Source: Bacteroidales bacterium (GTDB lineage: Bacteria > Bacteroidota > Bacteroidia > Bacteroidales > P3). From it: 64,000 nt of DNA. The notes below the pieces were generated by a model. That model was not told the origin of the DNA. It made no database searches and saw only the letters and a list, made by a program, of their open reading frames with translations. Where the stretch lies: positions 1 to 64,000 of the forward strand of contig JAFURZ010000010.1 in NCBI GenBank assembly GCA_017480785.1. Reading direction: 5' to 3'. The position numbers and the translations under genes were made by a program. Position 1 is the first letter of the stretch, and each line of letters starts with the position of its first letter. Positions 39,190-47,063 of this stretch are shown piece by piece.

Positions 39190-40223
39190 CCGCTGACGGT
39201 GCCACCCACCGAGTCGCACCGCGCCCCGGTCACCGAGGCCAGCGTGTTCACCTCACCCTTCAGCCGCAGGTAGCCCAGCAGAGCGAATATCAGCGCTTCT
39301 TTATAATTGACAATCAATCTGTCGGGAATTGTCACCTCAACCTCTGGTGAAGCATCCCGTATGCACTCGACAAGGTACCTGTTGAGCGCCCCGCCGCCGG
39401 TGACAAGCAGGGTGCCAATCTGTTCACGGTGAAGCACCTGGGCAACCTGGCCGGCAATATGGCGGGTGACGGTGGCGAGCAGGTCCTCGGTCGGCAGGCT
39501 GGAGGCTTCCAGCAGAGGCCAGAACTCCTCCACGAACCATTCTTTCCCGAGCGATTTCGGTGGCTCAATTGCATAGTATTCAATCATGTTCAATCGCTCG
39601 TTCAACCTCTCGTTTAACATACCCCGGCGTGCAGTCTCGCCGTCGCGGTCGTACTCCAGGCCAAGACGTGCCGCCAGGCGGTTGAGGGCCATGTTGCAGG
39701 GGCAGATGTCGAATGCAATGCGCTTGCCCTCATGCCGATACGATATATTTGCTATGCCGCCGAGGTTGAGGCAGGCGTCGTACTGTCCGAAGAAGAGTTC
39801 GTCGCCGATGGGGACCAGCGGCGCCCCCTGGCCGCCCAGGGCCACGTCGAGGGTGCGGAAGTTGCTCACCACCGGCAGGCCCGTCTCGGCGGCGATGGCG
39901 TCGCCGTCGCCAATCTGGGTCGTCAGGCCGAGGGCGGGCTGGTGGAAGATGGTGTGCCCGTGCGAAGCGATGGCGTCGACAGCGAGTTTTCTCGAGTCGA
40001 TGAACTGATTGATTATCTTTCCGAAATAGTGTCCCAGTTCAACGTTTGATTTAGCATACTCCAAGGCGCTGGCGCGCTCGAGCGAGGAGAGCCTCTGCCG
40101 CCATTCGGCGGGGTACGGCACCGTCTCGGCGGCCAGGATGGAGTAGCTGTTCCGGTCGAGGGCACAGAGTGCCAGGTCGACACCGTCGAGCGAGGTGCCC
40201 GACATCAGTCCTAGGATATTCAT
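39150..40223 (-). CDS. anmK: Anhydro-N-acetylmuramic acid kinase
   Basis: Phosphorylates 1,6-anhydroMurNAc from recycled peptidoglycan, 357 aa. [20 protein letters not shown] is the ATP-binding start, then [56 protein letters not shown] and VTGGGALN. Pairs functionally with the GH3 gene next door. Its 3' end runs 40 bp into the convergent dnaJ-like gene. Heptamer repeats (40249-40286) lie in its leader. Confidence 0.96.
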   Translation of the reverse strand: MNILGLMSGTSLDGVDLALCALDRNSYSILAAETVPYPAEWRQRLSSLERASALEYAKSNVELGHYFGKIINQFIDSRKLAVDAIASHGHTIFHQPALGLTTQIGDGDAIAAETGLPVVSNFRTLDVALGGQGAPLVPIGDELFFGQYDACLNLGGIANISYRHEGKRIAFDICPCNMALNRLAARLGLEYDRDGETARRGMLNERLNERLNMIEYYAIEPPKSLGKEWFVEEFWPLLEASSLPTEDLLATVTRHIAGQVAQVLHREQIGTLLVTGGGALNRYLVECIRDASPEVEVTIPDRLIVNYKEALIFALLGYLRLKGEVNTLASVTGARCDSVGGTVSGHLMLARRCLMTS

Positions 40224-40248
40224 GAAACTCTAAACATTAATCCTTATG

Positions 40249-40286
40249 TTATAAACGGTAAACAGTAAACGGTAAACCGTAAACCA
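40249..40286. repeat. Heptamer repeats (GTAAAC units) upstream of anmK
   Basis: ATAAACG, GTAAACA, GTAAACG, GTAAACC, GTAAACC in 7-bp steps, 26 bp upstream of the anmK start. Confidence 0.75.
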
Positions 40287-40422
40287 AAATCCATTTCCGG
40301 CTGCAAAATTACACAAAAAAATCGGAACTCACCCCATTGCCTCTAATTTTATTTCCGATGATTTCACCCACTATATGCCAATTTCGCCCAAAATACCCCC
40401 TCCACTCTCCGGGTTTCCTCTA

Positions 40423-40519
40423 CCATTTTAACGGTAGTATTACGCTAGTATTACGGTAGTATTACGCTTTTAAACCGTAATACTACCGTAATACTAGCGT
40501 AATACTACCGTTAAAATGG
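40423..40519. repeat. 97-nt palindrome of 11-bp units (copy 2)
   Basis: Perfect 44-bp arms 40423-40466 and 40476-40519 (CCATTTTAACGG... to ...CCGTTAAAATGG) around a 9-nt centre with one mismatch. It lies in the 397-bp divergent gap between anmK and the exported protein gene; the rest of the gap holds anmK and 40621 promoter sequence (TATCTTTG, 40575-40582). Confidence 0.93.
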
Positions 40520-40620
40520 CGGAGGAGGTGGCGGGTGGATGTGAATTATTTTTCGCCCTTTTCAAAAGTTTTTGTATCTTTGCAGCACTAAAATAATAGA
40601 AACAATAAACACCTACAGCT

Positions 40621-41745
40621 ATGAAACGCATTGCAATCATTGTAGTTATGGTCCTGATGGGCCTCACGGCATCGGCCACGTCAATCCGCTACTTTACCTA
40701 TGCGCAGGCTTCGCGCACGGTGCAATACCTCAATGCACAGCAGGAAATGATGATTTACTGCGGCTACGATTACGAGATTGAGACCTATGTGCTCATCAAC
40801 GAGGTGTGGATGGAGCGCATCAACTCGGCCTACTACGAGTTGTGGGTCTACGGCTACGACGCCTATACGGGCGACGAAATCTATATGCCGCTCGACCTGC
40901 AGTGCGTGTGGCTCTACAGCGGCGGCCGGATGTACAACGCGGCCCAGTACCTGCGCTTCCACGCCACGGTGCGCACGCCCTCGTTCGCGTGGTTCGTGCC
41001 GCCCTACAACCCCTACACCCGCCGCCTGCACATGGCGGGCTATGTACGTAGCTATCACTACGATATACACCGTCACGGTTGGATGCCGCCCGCTCCGCCG
41101 CTCCATGGCTACGGCCCCAACACGCAGCCTCCGCTGCCGCCCTACTACATGCGCACCCCGCAGACTCCGCCGCCTGCCCCCACGCAGCGCTGGACGCCCG
41201 GCATGGAGCACCCGCAGGTGCAGAACAGCAACACCGGCGGCGTCCGCAGCACCGGTGCGGTGCCCACCACCCGCCCGTCGGCCAGCGGCACGGCCACGCC
41301 CGGCACCGGCACGACGACCCGCAGCGGGAACAGTCGCTCGACCGAGAGCGGCACCACCACGACCACCCGCAGCACCGGCAGCCGCACTGCCGGCACCGAG
41401 AGCAGTGGCACCGTCACGCCTTCGCGTGGCACGTCGACCGAGGGCCGCACCACCACGACGACCCGCAGCACCGCCACGACGCCTACGCGCACCAACACGG
41501 GTGTGTCGCGCAGCAGCGAGGGCAGCACCGGTCAGGGCAGCACCACGACCACCCGTACGGGCTCGACGCGCACCAGCGGCACCTCCTCGACGACGACCAC
41601 TACGCGTTCGGGCAACAGCCGCACGACGGGTGGCACCACGACGACCTCGTCCTCGCGCACCTCGGGCAGCTCCCGCACCGCCACTACCGGCACCAGCCGC
41701 ACCTCTACCACGAACACCCGCACCTCGGGCACGTCTACCAGATAA
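40621..41745 (+). CDS. Exported protein with long Thr/Ser/Gly/Arg low-complexity tail
   Basis: 374 aa, signal peptide MKRIAIIVVMVLMGLTASAT. Residues 20-155 form an aromatic-rich folded part (many Tyr/Trp: YCGYDYEIETYVLINEVW, YELWVYGYDAYTGDEIYM). A Pro-rich hinge follows (about 155-205), then about 165 residues of only Thr, Ser, Gly and Arg with a few others (TTTTTRSTGSRT-type), free of acidic clusters. The tail suggests a surface or cell-wall-binding, possibly glycosylated, segment. No family recognised. Confidence 0.8.
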   Translation: MKRIAIIVVMVLMGLTASATSIRYFTYAQASRTVQYLNAQQEMMIYCGYDYEIETYVLINEVWMERINSAYYELWVYGYDAYTGDEIYMPLDLQCVWLYSGGRMYNAAQYLRFHATVRTPSFAWFVPPYNPYTRRLHMAGYVRSYHYDIHRHGWMPPAPPLHGYGPNTQPPLPPYYMRTPQTPPPAPTQRWTPGMEHPQVQNSNTGGVRSTGAVPTTRPSASGTATPGTGTTTRSGNSRSTESGTTTTTRSTGSRTAGTESSGTVTPSRGTSTEGRTTTTTRSTATTPTRTNTGVSRSSEGSTGQGSTTTTRTGSTRTSGTSSTTTTTRSGNSRTTGGTTTTSSSRTSGSSRTATTGTSRTSTTNTRTSGTSTR

Positions 41746-41758
41746 TAACTGCAGGTAT

Positions 41759-42619
41759 ATGAAAGCCAGTGAATTGGTTCTTGCCCCCGACGGCAAGCTC
41801 TACCACATACACCTCGACAGCAGCACCTTGGCCGACAAGGTGCTGCTCGTTGGTGACCCCGGACGGGTCGATATGTTCAAGGAGGTGTTCGACAGTGTTG
41901 AATACGAGTCGCATAACCGCGAGCTGCATGCCCTCACGGGGCGCTACCACGGCGTCCGCCTGACGGCTCTCAGCACGGGTATGGGGTGCGACAACATCGA
42001 CATTGTGATGACCGAGCTCGACGCGGCCCTACGGGTGGAGAATGGAGAGTGGCGAGAGGAGAGCGACCGGCACCTGCAGGTTGTCCGCATCGGCACCAGC
42101 GGGTCGCTGCAGGCCGACATCGCCTGCGGCAGCACCGTCGCCTCGCGCTATGCCATAGGCCTCGACGGCCTGATGAACTACTACCGCGAGTGGGACCGTC
42201 CCTTGCCCGCCATGGAGCAGGCCTTCGCCGACCACATGAGGCTCGACGGGCGCCTGGCCGCCCCCTATTGCGTGAAAGGCAGCGACCTGCTGCTCAGTGC
42301 CGTGGGCTTCGACATGCACCACGGCATCACGGCCACCGCGCCGGGTTTCTACGGTCCGCAGGGGCGCACCATACGCCTGCACCCCTCCATCGGCCAGCTC
42401 AACGAGAAGCTGGCGGCCTTCAGCTACGACGGCACGCCGGTGACCAACTTCGAGATGGAGACCTCGGCCATCTTCGGCTTCAGCCATCTGCTTGGCCACG
42501 AGGCCCTCACGGTGTGTCTCATCATCGCCAACCGCCCCCTCGGCACCTTCCTCAACGACTATCACACGCCGATGCGCCGGCTGGTGGGCACTGTGACGGA
42601 ACGCCTGGCAGCGGTATAA
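41759..42619 (+). CDS. udp: Uridine phosphorylase
   Basis: Nucleoside salvage enzyme, 286 aa, of the PNP/UDP family. The ATG at 41759 gives MKASELVLAPDGKLYHIHL; motifs LLVGDPGRVDMFKEVFDSVEY, STGMGCDNIDIV, RIGTSGSLQ and FEMETSAIFGF. Residues about 91-100 (RVENGEWREES) are encoded by 7-bp-period sequence (42031-42062), so part of this loop may derive from a repeat element. Starts 13 bp after the previous gene. Confidence 0.94.
   Translation: MKASELVLAPDGKLYHIHLDSSTLADKVLLVGDPGRVDMFKEVFDSVEYESHNRELHALTGRYHGVRLTALSTGMGCDNIDIVMTELDAALRVENGEWREESDRHLQVVRIGTSGSLQADIACGSTVASRYAIGLDGLMNYYREWDRPLPAMEQAFADHMRLDGRLAAPYCVKGSDLLLSAVGFDMHHGITATAPGFYGPQGRTIRLHPSIGQLNEKLAAFSYDGTPVTNFEMETSAIFGFSHLLGHEALTVCLIIANRPLGTFLNDYHTPMRRLVGTVTERLAAV
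42031..42062. repeat. Heptamer repeat (GTGGAGA units) inside udp
   Basis: GTGGAGA, ATGGAGA, GTGGCGA, GAGGAGA in 7-bp steps, in frame. Reverse complement of the CTCCACT unit in the gene at 60245-61114. One arm only. Confidence 0.55.
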
Positions 42620-42632
42620 GGGGAAAAATAAA

Positions 42633-42664
42633 TTTGCTCAGTTCGGGAAAAGTGCGTATCTTTG
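42633..42664 (+). promoter_or_regulatory. Promoter of kdd
   Basis: TTTG (42633-42636), 20 bp, TATCTTTG (42657-42664). Confidence 0.65.
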
Positions 42665-42729
42665 TACGTTTCAATTCCGTAAGGAAGAAGTAAAATTAAT
42701 TAATAATCAAAAAAATAACAATTACTATC

Positions 42730-43803
42730 ATGCAGAAAAAAGGCAACAAGTACGGTACCCACCGCGTCATCGAGCCCAAAGGCGTCCTGCCCCAGCCCGC
42801 CAACAAGCTTGACAACAACATGGATGAAATCTGGGACAACGAGATTCTCATCGACGTCCAGACCCTGAACATCGACAGCGCTTCGTTCACCGACATCCAC
42901 AACTATGCCAAGCAGCAGGCCGGCGAAGGCGCCAGCCAGGAGAAGATTATGGAAGAGGTGAAGAAAGAGATGCTCCTCAACGTGGAGCTGCAGGGCAAGC
43001 ACCGCAACCGCCGCACCGGTTCGGGCGGTATGCTCCTCGGCAAGGTCGAGAAGATTGGCGACGCCCTGAAGGGCAAAATCGACCTCAAGGAAGGCGACCG
43101 TATTGCCACCCTCGTCAGCCTCTCGCTGACCCCGCTGCGTATCGACGAGATTCTTGAAATCCGTCCCGAGGTGGACCAGGTCGACATCAAGGGCAAGGCC
43201 ATCCTCTTCGAGAGCGGCATCTATGCCAAGATTCCGACCGACATGCCCGAGAAACTCGCCCTGAGCGCCCTCGACGTGGCCGGTGCCCCCGCCCAGACCG
43301 CCAAGCTGTGCCAGTACGGCCAGACCGTCGTCATCCTCGGTGCCGGCGGCAAGAGCGGCATGCTCTGCTGCTATGAGGCCAAGAAGCGCGTCGGCGTGAC
43401 CGGCAAGGTCATCGGCATTGCCAACAGCCCCAAGAGCACCCAGCGCATCAAGGACCTCGGCTTCTGCGACATCGTGGAGAGTGCCGCCGGCATGACCCCC
43501 GTGCAGGTCTATGAGCTCGTGGAGCGTCTCACCAACGGCAAGATGGCCGACGTCACCATCAACTGCGTCAACGTGCCCGACCAGGAGATGACCGCCGTGC
43601 TCTGCACCAAAGACGATGGTATCGTCTACTTCTTCAGCATGGCCACCAGCTTCACCAAGGCCAGCCTCGGTGCCGAGGGCATCGGCAGCGACGTGAATAT
43701 GATTATGGGCAACGGCTACACCAAGGGCCACGCCGAGTTCACGCTGCAGGAGCTCCGCGAGAGCCCCGAGCTGCGCAAGATTTTCGAGGAGCTGTACGCC
43801 TAA
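42730..43803 (+). CDS. kdd: L-erythro-3,5-diaminohexanoate dehydrogenase
   Basis: Lysine-fermentation enzyme, 357 aa, that oxidatively deaminates (3S,5S)-3,5-diaminohexanoate to 5-amino-3-oxohexanoate with NAD(P)+. The sequence MQKKGNKYGTHRVIEPKGVLPQPANKLDN and a Rossmann-type nucleotide site (VVILGAGGKSGMLCCYEAKK) match this family. It has its own promoter and terminator (43822-43852). kamA, for the first step of the pathway, is 1.9 kb downstream; the remaining kam, kce and kal genes are not in the window. Confidence 0.88.
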   Translation: MQKKGNKYGTHRVIEPKGVLPQPANKLDNNMDEIWDNEILIDVQTLNIDSASFTDIHNYAKQQAGEGASQEKIMEEVKKEMLLNVELQGKHRNRRTGSGGMLLGKVEKIGDALKGKIDLKEGDRIATLVSLSLTPLRIDEILEIRPEVDQVDIKGKAILFESGIYAKIPTDMPEKLALSALDVAGAPAQTAKLCQYGQTVVILGAGGKSGMLCCYEAKKRVGVTGKVIGIANSPKSTQRIKDLGFCDIVESAAGMTPVQVYELVERLTNGKMADVTINCVNVPDQEMTAVLCTKDDGIVYFFSMATSFTKASLGAEGIGSDVNMIMGNGYTKGHAEFTLQELRESPELRKIFEELYA

Positions 43804-43821
43804 CGAAAGTCTTATGATAAT

Positions 43822-43852
43822 GAGGGCGCCCCGCCAACGGCGGGGCGCCCTC
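43822..43852. terminator. Bidirectional terminator between kdd and the convergent OM-protein gene
   Basis: Perfect 14-bp arms GAGGGCGCCCCGCC / GGCGGGGCGCCCTC with a 3-nt loop, then TCTGTTTT. Confidence 0.88.
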
Positions 43853-43858
43853 TCTGTT

Positions 43859-44689
43859 TTAGAAGCGGTAGGTGACCCTGAGCGTCAGCCCGTCGCTGTT
43901 ATCGGGGTGGTTGTCGTTGTGGCTGCTGTAGGAGGAAGTCTGCGTGCCGGTGCCGTCGACACTCTCTTGGCGGGTATCGGTAACGAGGTGTTTGGGTTGG
44001 AACGTGTATTCCAGTTCCAGGTCGAGGTGTCTGTAGCGGGCGCCGATGCCCAGCGACCAGAAGAAGCCTTGCCGGTCGAAGCGGGTGGTCTGCCACCTGC
44101 GGTCGGTGCCGGGAGTCAGTCCATAGGGGTTGGGTACGGGGTTGACGGTCAGCTCGTCGTAGTGTTCGCCGTTGATTTCCGTCAGGCCTACCACATAGCC
44201 CAATCGAGCCGATACGAAGGGTACGAGGTCCCACATCTGACGGTCGGCCCAGTCGCTGAAGAGGTATTTCGCGCTGGCCACCACCGGCAGGTTGAGTGTC
44301 GTCTGCTTATCGTATGTCTGGCGTTCGGTATGGGTGTAGAGCCCGTCGGCAGTGGTGTTGGAGGGTTCGTCCCACGAGGGGAAGATGCCCGTCAGGGAGT
44401 AGTCGTGCAGCATCAGTCCAGCGGCGATGCCGAACTCCCACCGGTCGTCGAGCCCCAGGTAGTAGCCTGCCGAGAGTTCTGTGCCGAAGGTGTGACGGTA
44501 AGCGGTGCCATAGGGGTTGTGGGTGTCGCCTTCGACCGACATGGTGCTGAAGTCGACGAGGTCTTCGCGTATCGAGATGCCGAAGCTGTGGGTGACCTGC
44601 CCATGGGCCATGCCGAAGCTGTGGGTGACCTGCCCATGGGCCATGCCGAAGCTGGCTGCCATGATGATAGTGAGGATTGTTTTCTTCAT
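43859..44689 (-). CDS. Outer-membrane beta-barrel protein, unknown role
   Basis: 276 aa from ATG 44689 (MKKTILTIIMAASFGMAHGQ). The stretch SFGMAHGQVTHSFGMAHGQV shows an 11-residue exact tandem duplication across the signal-peptide cleavage region (33 bp at about 44588-44655). The body has barrel-like strands (FWSLGIGARYRHLDLELEYTF) and ends LRVTYRF with the terminal Phe expected for BamA recognition. The longer upstream frame overlaps tcdA and is rejected. Confidence 0.78.
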   Translation of the reverse strand: MKKTILTIIMAASFGMAHGQVTHSFGMAHGQVTHSFGISIREDLVDFSTMSVEGDTHNPYGTAYRHTFGTELSAGYYLGLDDRWEFGIAAGLMLHDYSLTGIFPSWDEPSNTTADGLYTHTERQTYDKQTTLNLPVVASAKYLFSDWADRQMWDLVPFVSARLGYVVGLTEINGEHYDELTVNPVPNPYGLTPGTDRRWQTTRFDRQGFFWSLGIGARYRHLDLELEYTFQPKHLVTDTRQESVDGTGTQTSSYSSHNDNHPDNSDGLTLRVTYRF

Positions 44690-44700
44690 AATAATAGTGT

Positions 44701-45576
44701 TTAGGATTTCTTGTAGAGGTCTTGGATGATGAGGCCTGCAAGGGTAAATCCGAAGAGGGCGGTGATGTGGGCCGTGGTGCCGTTGATTTGGGCCTTGGAG
44801 GTGCACCACTCGTGGTTCAGCAGGTCGGCGCGGCCTTCGCCCGAGGTGGCCTTGGGGCACATGCAGGCGTCGGTGCCGCAGGTGCGTGCCTGCCCCAGGT
44901 TGGGCAGCACCTCAGGGCTCCACACGCACTGGAACTTGCGCCCCGGGAAGCGTTTCTGCTTGCGCATGCGGCGGCGCAGGGTGGCCGCCAGCGGGCAGCC
45001 GTCGACCTTCCAGAACTCCGTGACACGCACCTGCGTGGGGTCCATCTTCAGGGCCGCACCCATGGAGGAATAGAATTGAAAATTGAAAATTGAAGATTGA
45101 GAATTGAGAATTGCGTCAGCCGAATTTTCAATTTTCAATTTTGAATTTTCAATTTTCTGCGTGCAGCGCAGGATGAGTTCCAGCTTGTCCTTCAGGCTGT
45201 CGATGGCGTCGACGATGTAGTCGTACTGCTCCAAGTGGAAGCTGTCGGCCGTCTCGGCGGAGAATATCTCCTGTATGGCCTCGATGTCGGCGGCGGGGTT
45301 AATCTCCAGCAGGCGTTCTTTCAACGCCTCCACCTTCACGCGGCCGACGGTCTTGGTGGTGGCCATGGCCTGCCGGTTGACATTGGTGATGCACACGCGG
45401 TCGGAGTCGACGATGGTAAGGTGGCGTATGCCACTGCGCACCAGGCTCTCGGCGCACCAGGAGCCCACGCCGCCCACGCCGAAGATGACGACCCGCGCCG
45501 AGGCGATGCGCTCCATGGCGGCATCGCCCACCAGCAGGGTGGTCCGGTTGAGTATGGCTTTCTCGATTGTTCTCAT
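44701..45576 (-). CDS. tcdA: tRNA threonylcarbamoyladenosine dehydratase (TcdA/CsdL family) with a repeat-derived insertion
   Basis: ThiF/E1-like enzyme that cyclises t6A37 to ct6A in tRNA using ATP, 291 aa. ARVVIFGVGGVGSWCAESLVRSG is the nucleotide site, then VDSDRVCITNVNRQAMATT, YDYIVDAIDSLKDKLELI and FYSSMGAALKMDPTQVRVTEF. Between LRCTQ and YSSMGAAL about 28 residues (IENSKLKIENS ... SSIFNFQF) come from a heptamer hairpin (45073-45157), at a surface loop position. Same strand as the OM-protein gene, 11 bp apart. Confidence 0.9.
   Translation of the reverse strand: MRTIEKAILNRTTLLVGDAAMERIASARVVIFGVGGVGSWCAESLVRSGIRHLTIVDSDRVCITNVNRQAMATTKTVGRVKVEALKERLLEINPAADIEAIQEIFSAETADSFHLEQYDYIVDAIDSLKDKLELILRCTQKIENSKLKIENSADAILNSQSSIFNFQFYSSMGAALKMDPTQVRVTEFWKVDGCPLAATLRRRMRKQKRFPGRKFQCVWSPEVLPNLGQARTCGTDACMCPKATSGEGRADLLNHEWCTSKAQINGTTAHITALFGFTLAGLIIQDLYKKS
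45073..45157. repeat. Heptamer hairpin inserted in frame in tcdA (AAAATTG family)
   Basis: Left arm 45073-45113 (GAATTGAAAATTGAAAATTG ...), loop CGTCAGCC, right arm 45122-45157 (TTTTCAA units). The same unit is at 6161-6191 and 6342-6381. Confidence 0.9.
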
Positions 45577-45713
45577 GCGTACAAATAACGTGGAAAAATA
45601 GTTTATATTGTGTCCGAAAAAAGTTGTATATTTGCAACGTGAATATTGTGTGCCAAAGGGTGCGTAATAGAGTGTATGTTTTTGATTAATAAATAGAAAG
45701 AAGATATATCGTT

Positions 45714-46961
45714 ATGAAAGTAAATCGCAGAAAAGAACTGTTCCCGAATGTCAGCGACGCTGAGTGGAACGATTGGAAATGGCAGGTGAAGAACCGCATC
45801 GAGACCTACGAGGAGCTGAGCAAGTACTTCACCTTCGGAGCCGAAGAGGCCGAGGGAATCAAGAAAGCCCTGGCTAAGTTCCGTATGGCCATCACGCCCT
45901 ACTACCTGAGCCTCATCGACCCTAACGACCCGTACGACCCCATCCGCCGTCAGGCCATCCCCGCCGGCGAGGAGTGCAACATTGCCCCGGCCGACCTCAA
46001 CGACCCGCTGCACGAGGACGAGGACTCGCCGGCTCCCGGACTGACTCACCGCTATCCGGACCGCGTGCTCTTCCTCATCACCGACATGTGCTCCATGTAC
46101 TGCCGCCACTGCACCCGCCGCCGCTTCGCCGGACAGAAGGACGACGAAAGCCCCAGCGAGCGCATCGAGAAGTGCCTGGCCTACATCGAGAAGACCCCGC
46201 AGGTGCGCGACGTGCTGCTCTCGGGCGGCGACTGCCTGATGGTGAGCGACAAGAAACTGGAGTACATCATCCAGCGCCTGCGTGCCATACCGCATGTGGA
46301 GATAGTCCGTCTCGGCAGCCGTACCCCGGTTGTCTGCCCGCAGCGCATCACCCCCGAGCTCTGCGACATGCTGAAGAAATACCACCCCATCTGGCTGAAC
46401 ACCCACTTCAACCACCCCAACGAGTTCACCCCCGAGGCCGAGCAGGCTCTGGCACGCCTGGCCAACGCGGGCATTCCGCTGGGTAACCAGACGGTGCTGC
46501 TGCGCGGCGTGAACGACTGCGTGCACGTGATGAAGAAACTGATGCACGAGCTGGTGCGCAACCGCGTGCGTCCGTACTATATCTACCAGTGCGACCTGAG
46601 TATGGGCCTCGAGCACTTCCGCACCCCGGTGAGCAAGGGCATCGAGATTATCGAGAACCTGCGCGGCCACACCAGCGGCTATGCCGTGCCCACCTTCGTG
46701 GTCGACGCCCCCGGCGGCGGCGGCAAGACCCCCGTCATGCCCCAGTACGTTATCTCGCAGAGCCCCGACAAGGTCATCCTGCGCAACTTCGAGGGTGTCA
46801 TCACCACCTACACCGAGCCGCGCGAGTACCACGAGGAGTGCCACTGCGAGGCTTGCCAGGCCAAGAAGCGCGTGGACGAAGGCGTGGCCTCGCTGCTTGA
46901 GACCGACCGCATGGCCCTCGAGCCCAGCCACCTGATGAGGCACGAGAGAAACAAGAAGTAA
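45714..46961 (+). CDS. kamA: Lysine 2,3-aminomutase
   Basis: PLP- and radical-SAM-dependent enzyme that converts L-lysine to beta-lysine, 415 aa. CSMYCRHCTRRRF holds the CxxxCxxC cluster, followed by LLSGGDCLMV, RLGSRTPVVCPQRI, NTHFNHPNE, PYYIYQCDLSMGLEHFRTP (PLP-lysine region GYAVPTFVVDAPGGGGK) and a C-terminal zinc-type ECHCEACQAKK. Length and C-terminus match true KamA rather than the shorter EF-P modifying EpmB. A TATATTTG -7 is at 45627-45634. Confidence 0.94.
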   Translation: MKVNRRKELFPNVSDAEWNDWKWQVKNRIETYEELSKYFTFGAEEAEGIKKALAKFRMAITPYYLSLIDPNDPYDPIRRQAIPAGEECNIAPADLNDPLHEDEDSPAPGLTHRYPDRVLFLITDMCSMYCRHCTRRRFAGQKDDESPSERIEKCLAYIEKTPQVRDVLLSGGDCLMVSDKKLEYIIQRLRAIPHVEIVRLGSRTPVVCPQRITPELCDMLKKYHPIWLNTHFNHPNEFTPEAEQALARLANAGIPLGNQTVLLRGVNDCVHVMKKLMHELVRNRVRPYYIYQCDLSMGLEHFRTPVSKGIEIIENLRGHTSGYAVPTFVVDAPGGGGKTPVMPQYVISQSPDKVILRNFEGVITTYTEPREYHEECHCEACQAKKRVDEGVASLLETDRMALEPSHLMRHERNKK

Positions 46962-46974
46962 GTGTAAGGTTGAT

Positions 46975-47063
46975 AGTGGAAATTGGAACGACAAGGAGGA
47001 GGAAAGCGTTGGTGCTGATTTGCGTCTGCATCGCTTTCCTCTTTCCGTTTTCCACTTTCCACT
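46975..47063. repeat. Heptamer hairpin (GTGGAAA family) spanning the porQ start and signal peptide
   Basis: Left arm 46975-47008 (AGTGGAAATTGGAA ... GAGGAAAGCG) pairs with right arm 47032-47063 (CGCTTTCCTC ... TTTCCACTTTCCACT) around a loop of about 23 nt. Confidence 0.75.

Noticed and set aside
45714..46961. EpmB (EF-P lysine aminomutase) instead of KamA
   Set aside because: Length of 415 aa, the zinc-type C-terminal Cys motif and proximity to kdd favour KamA.
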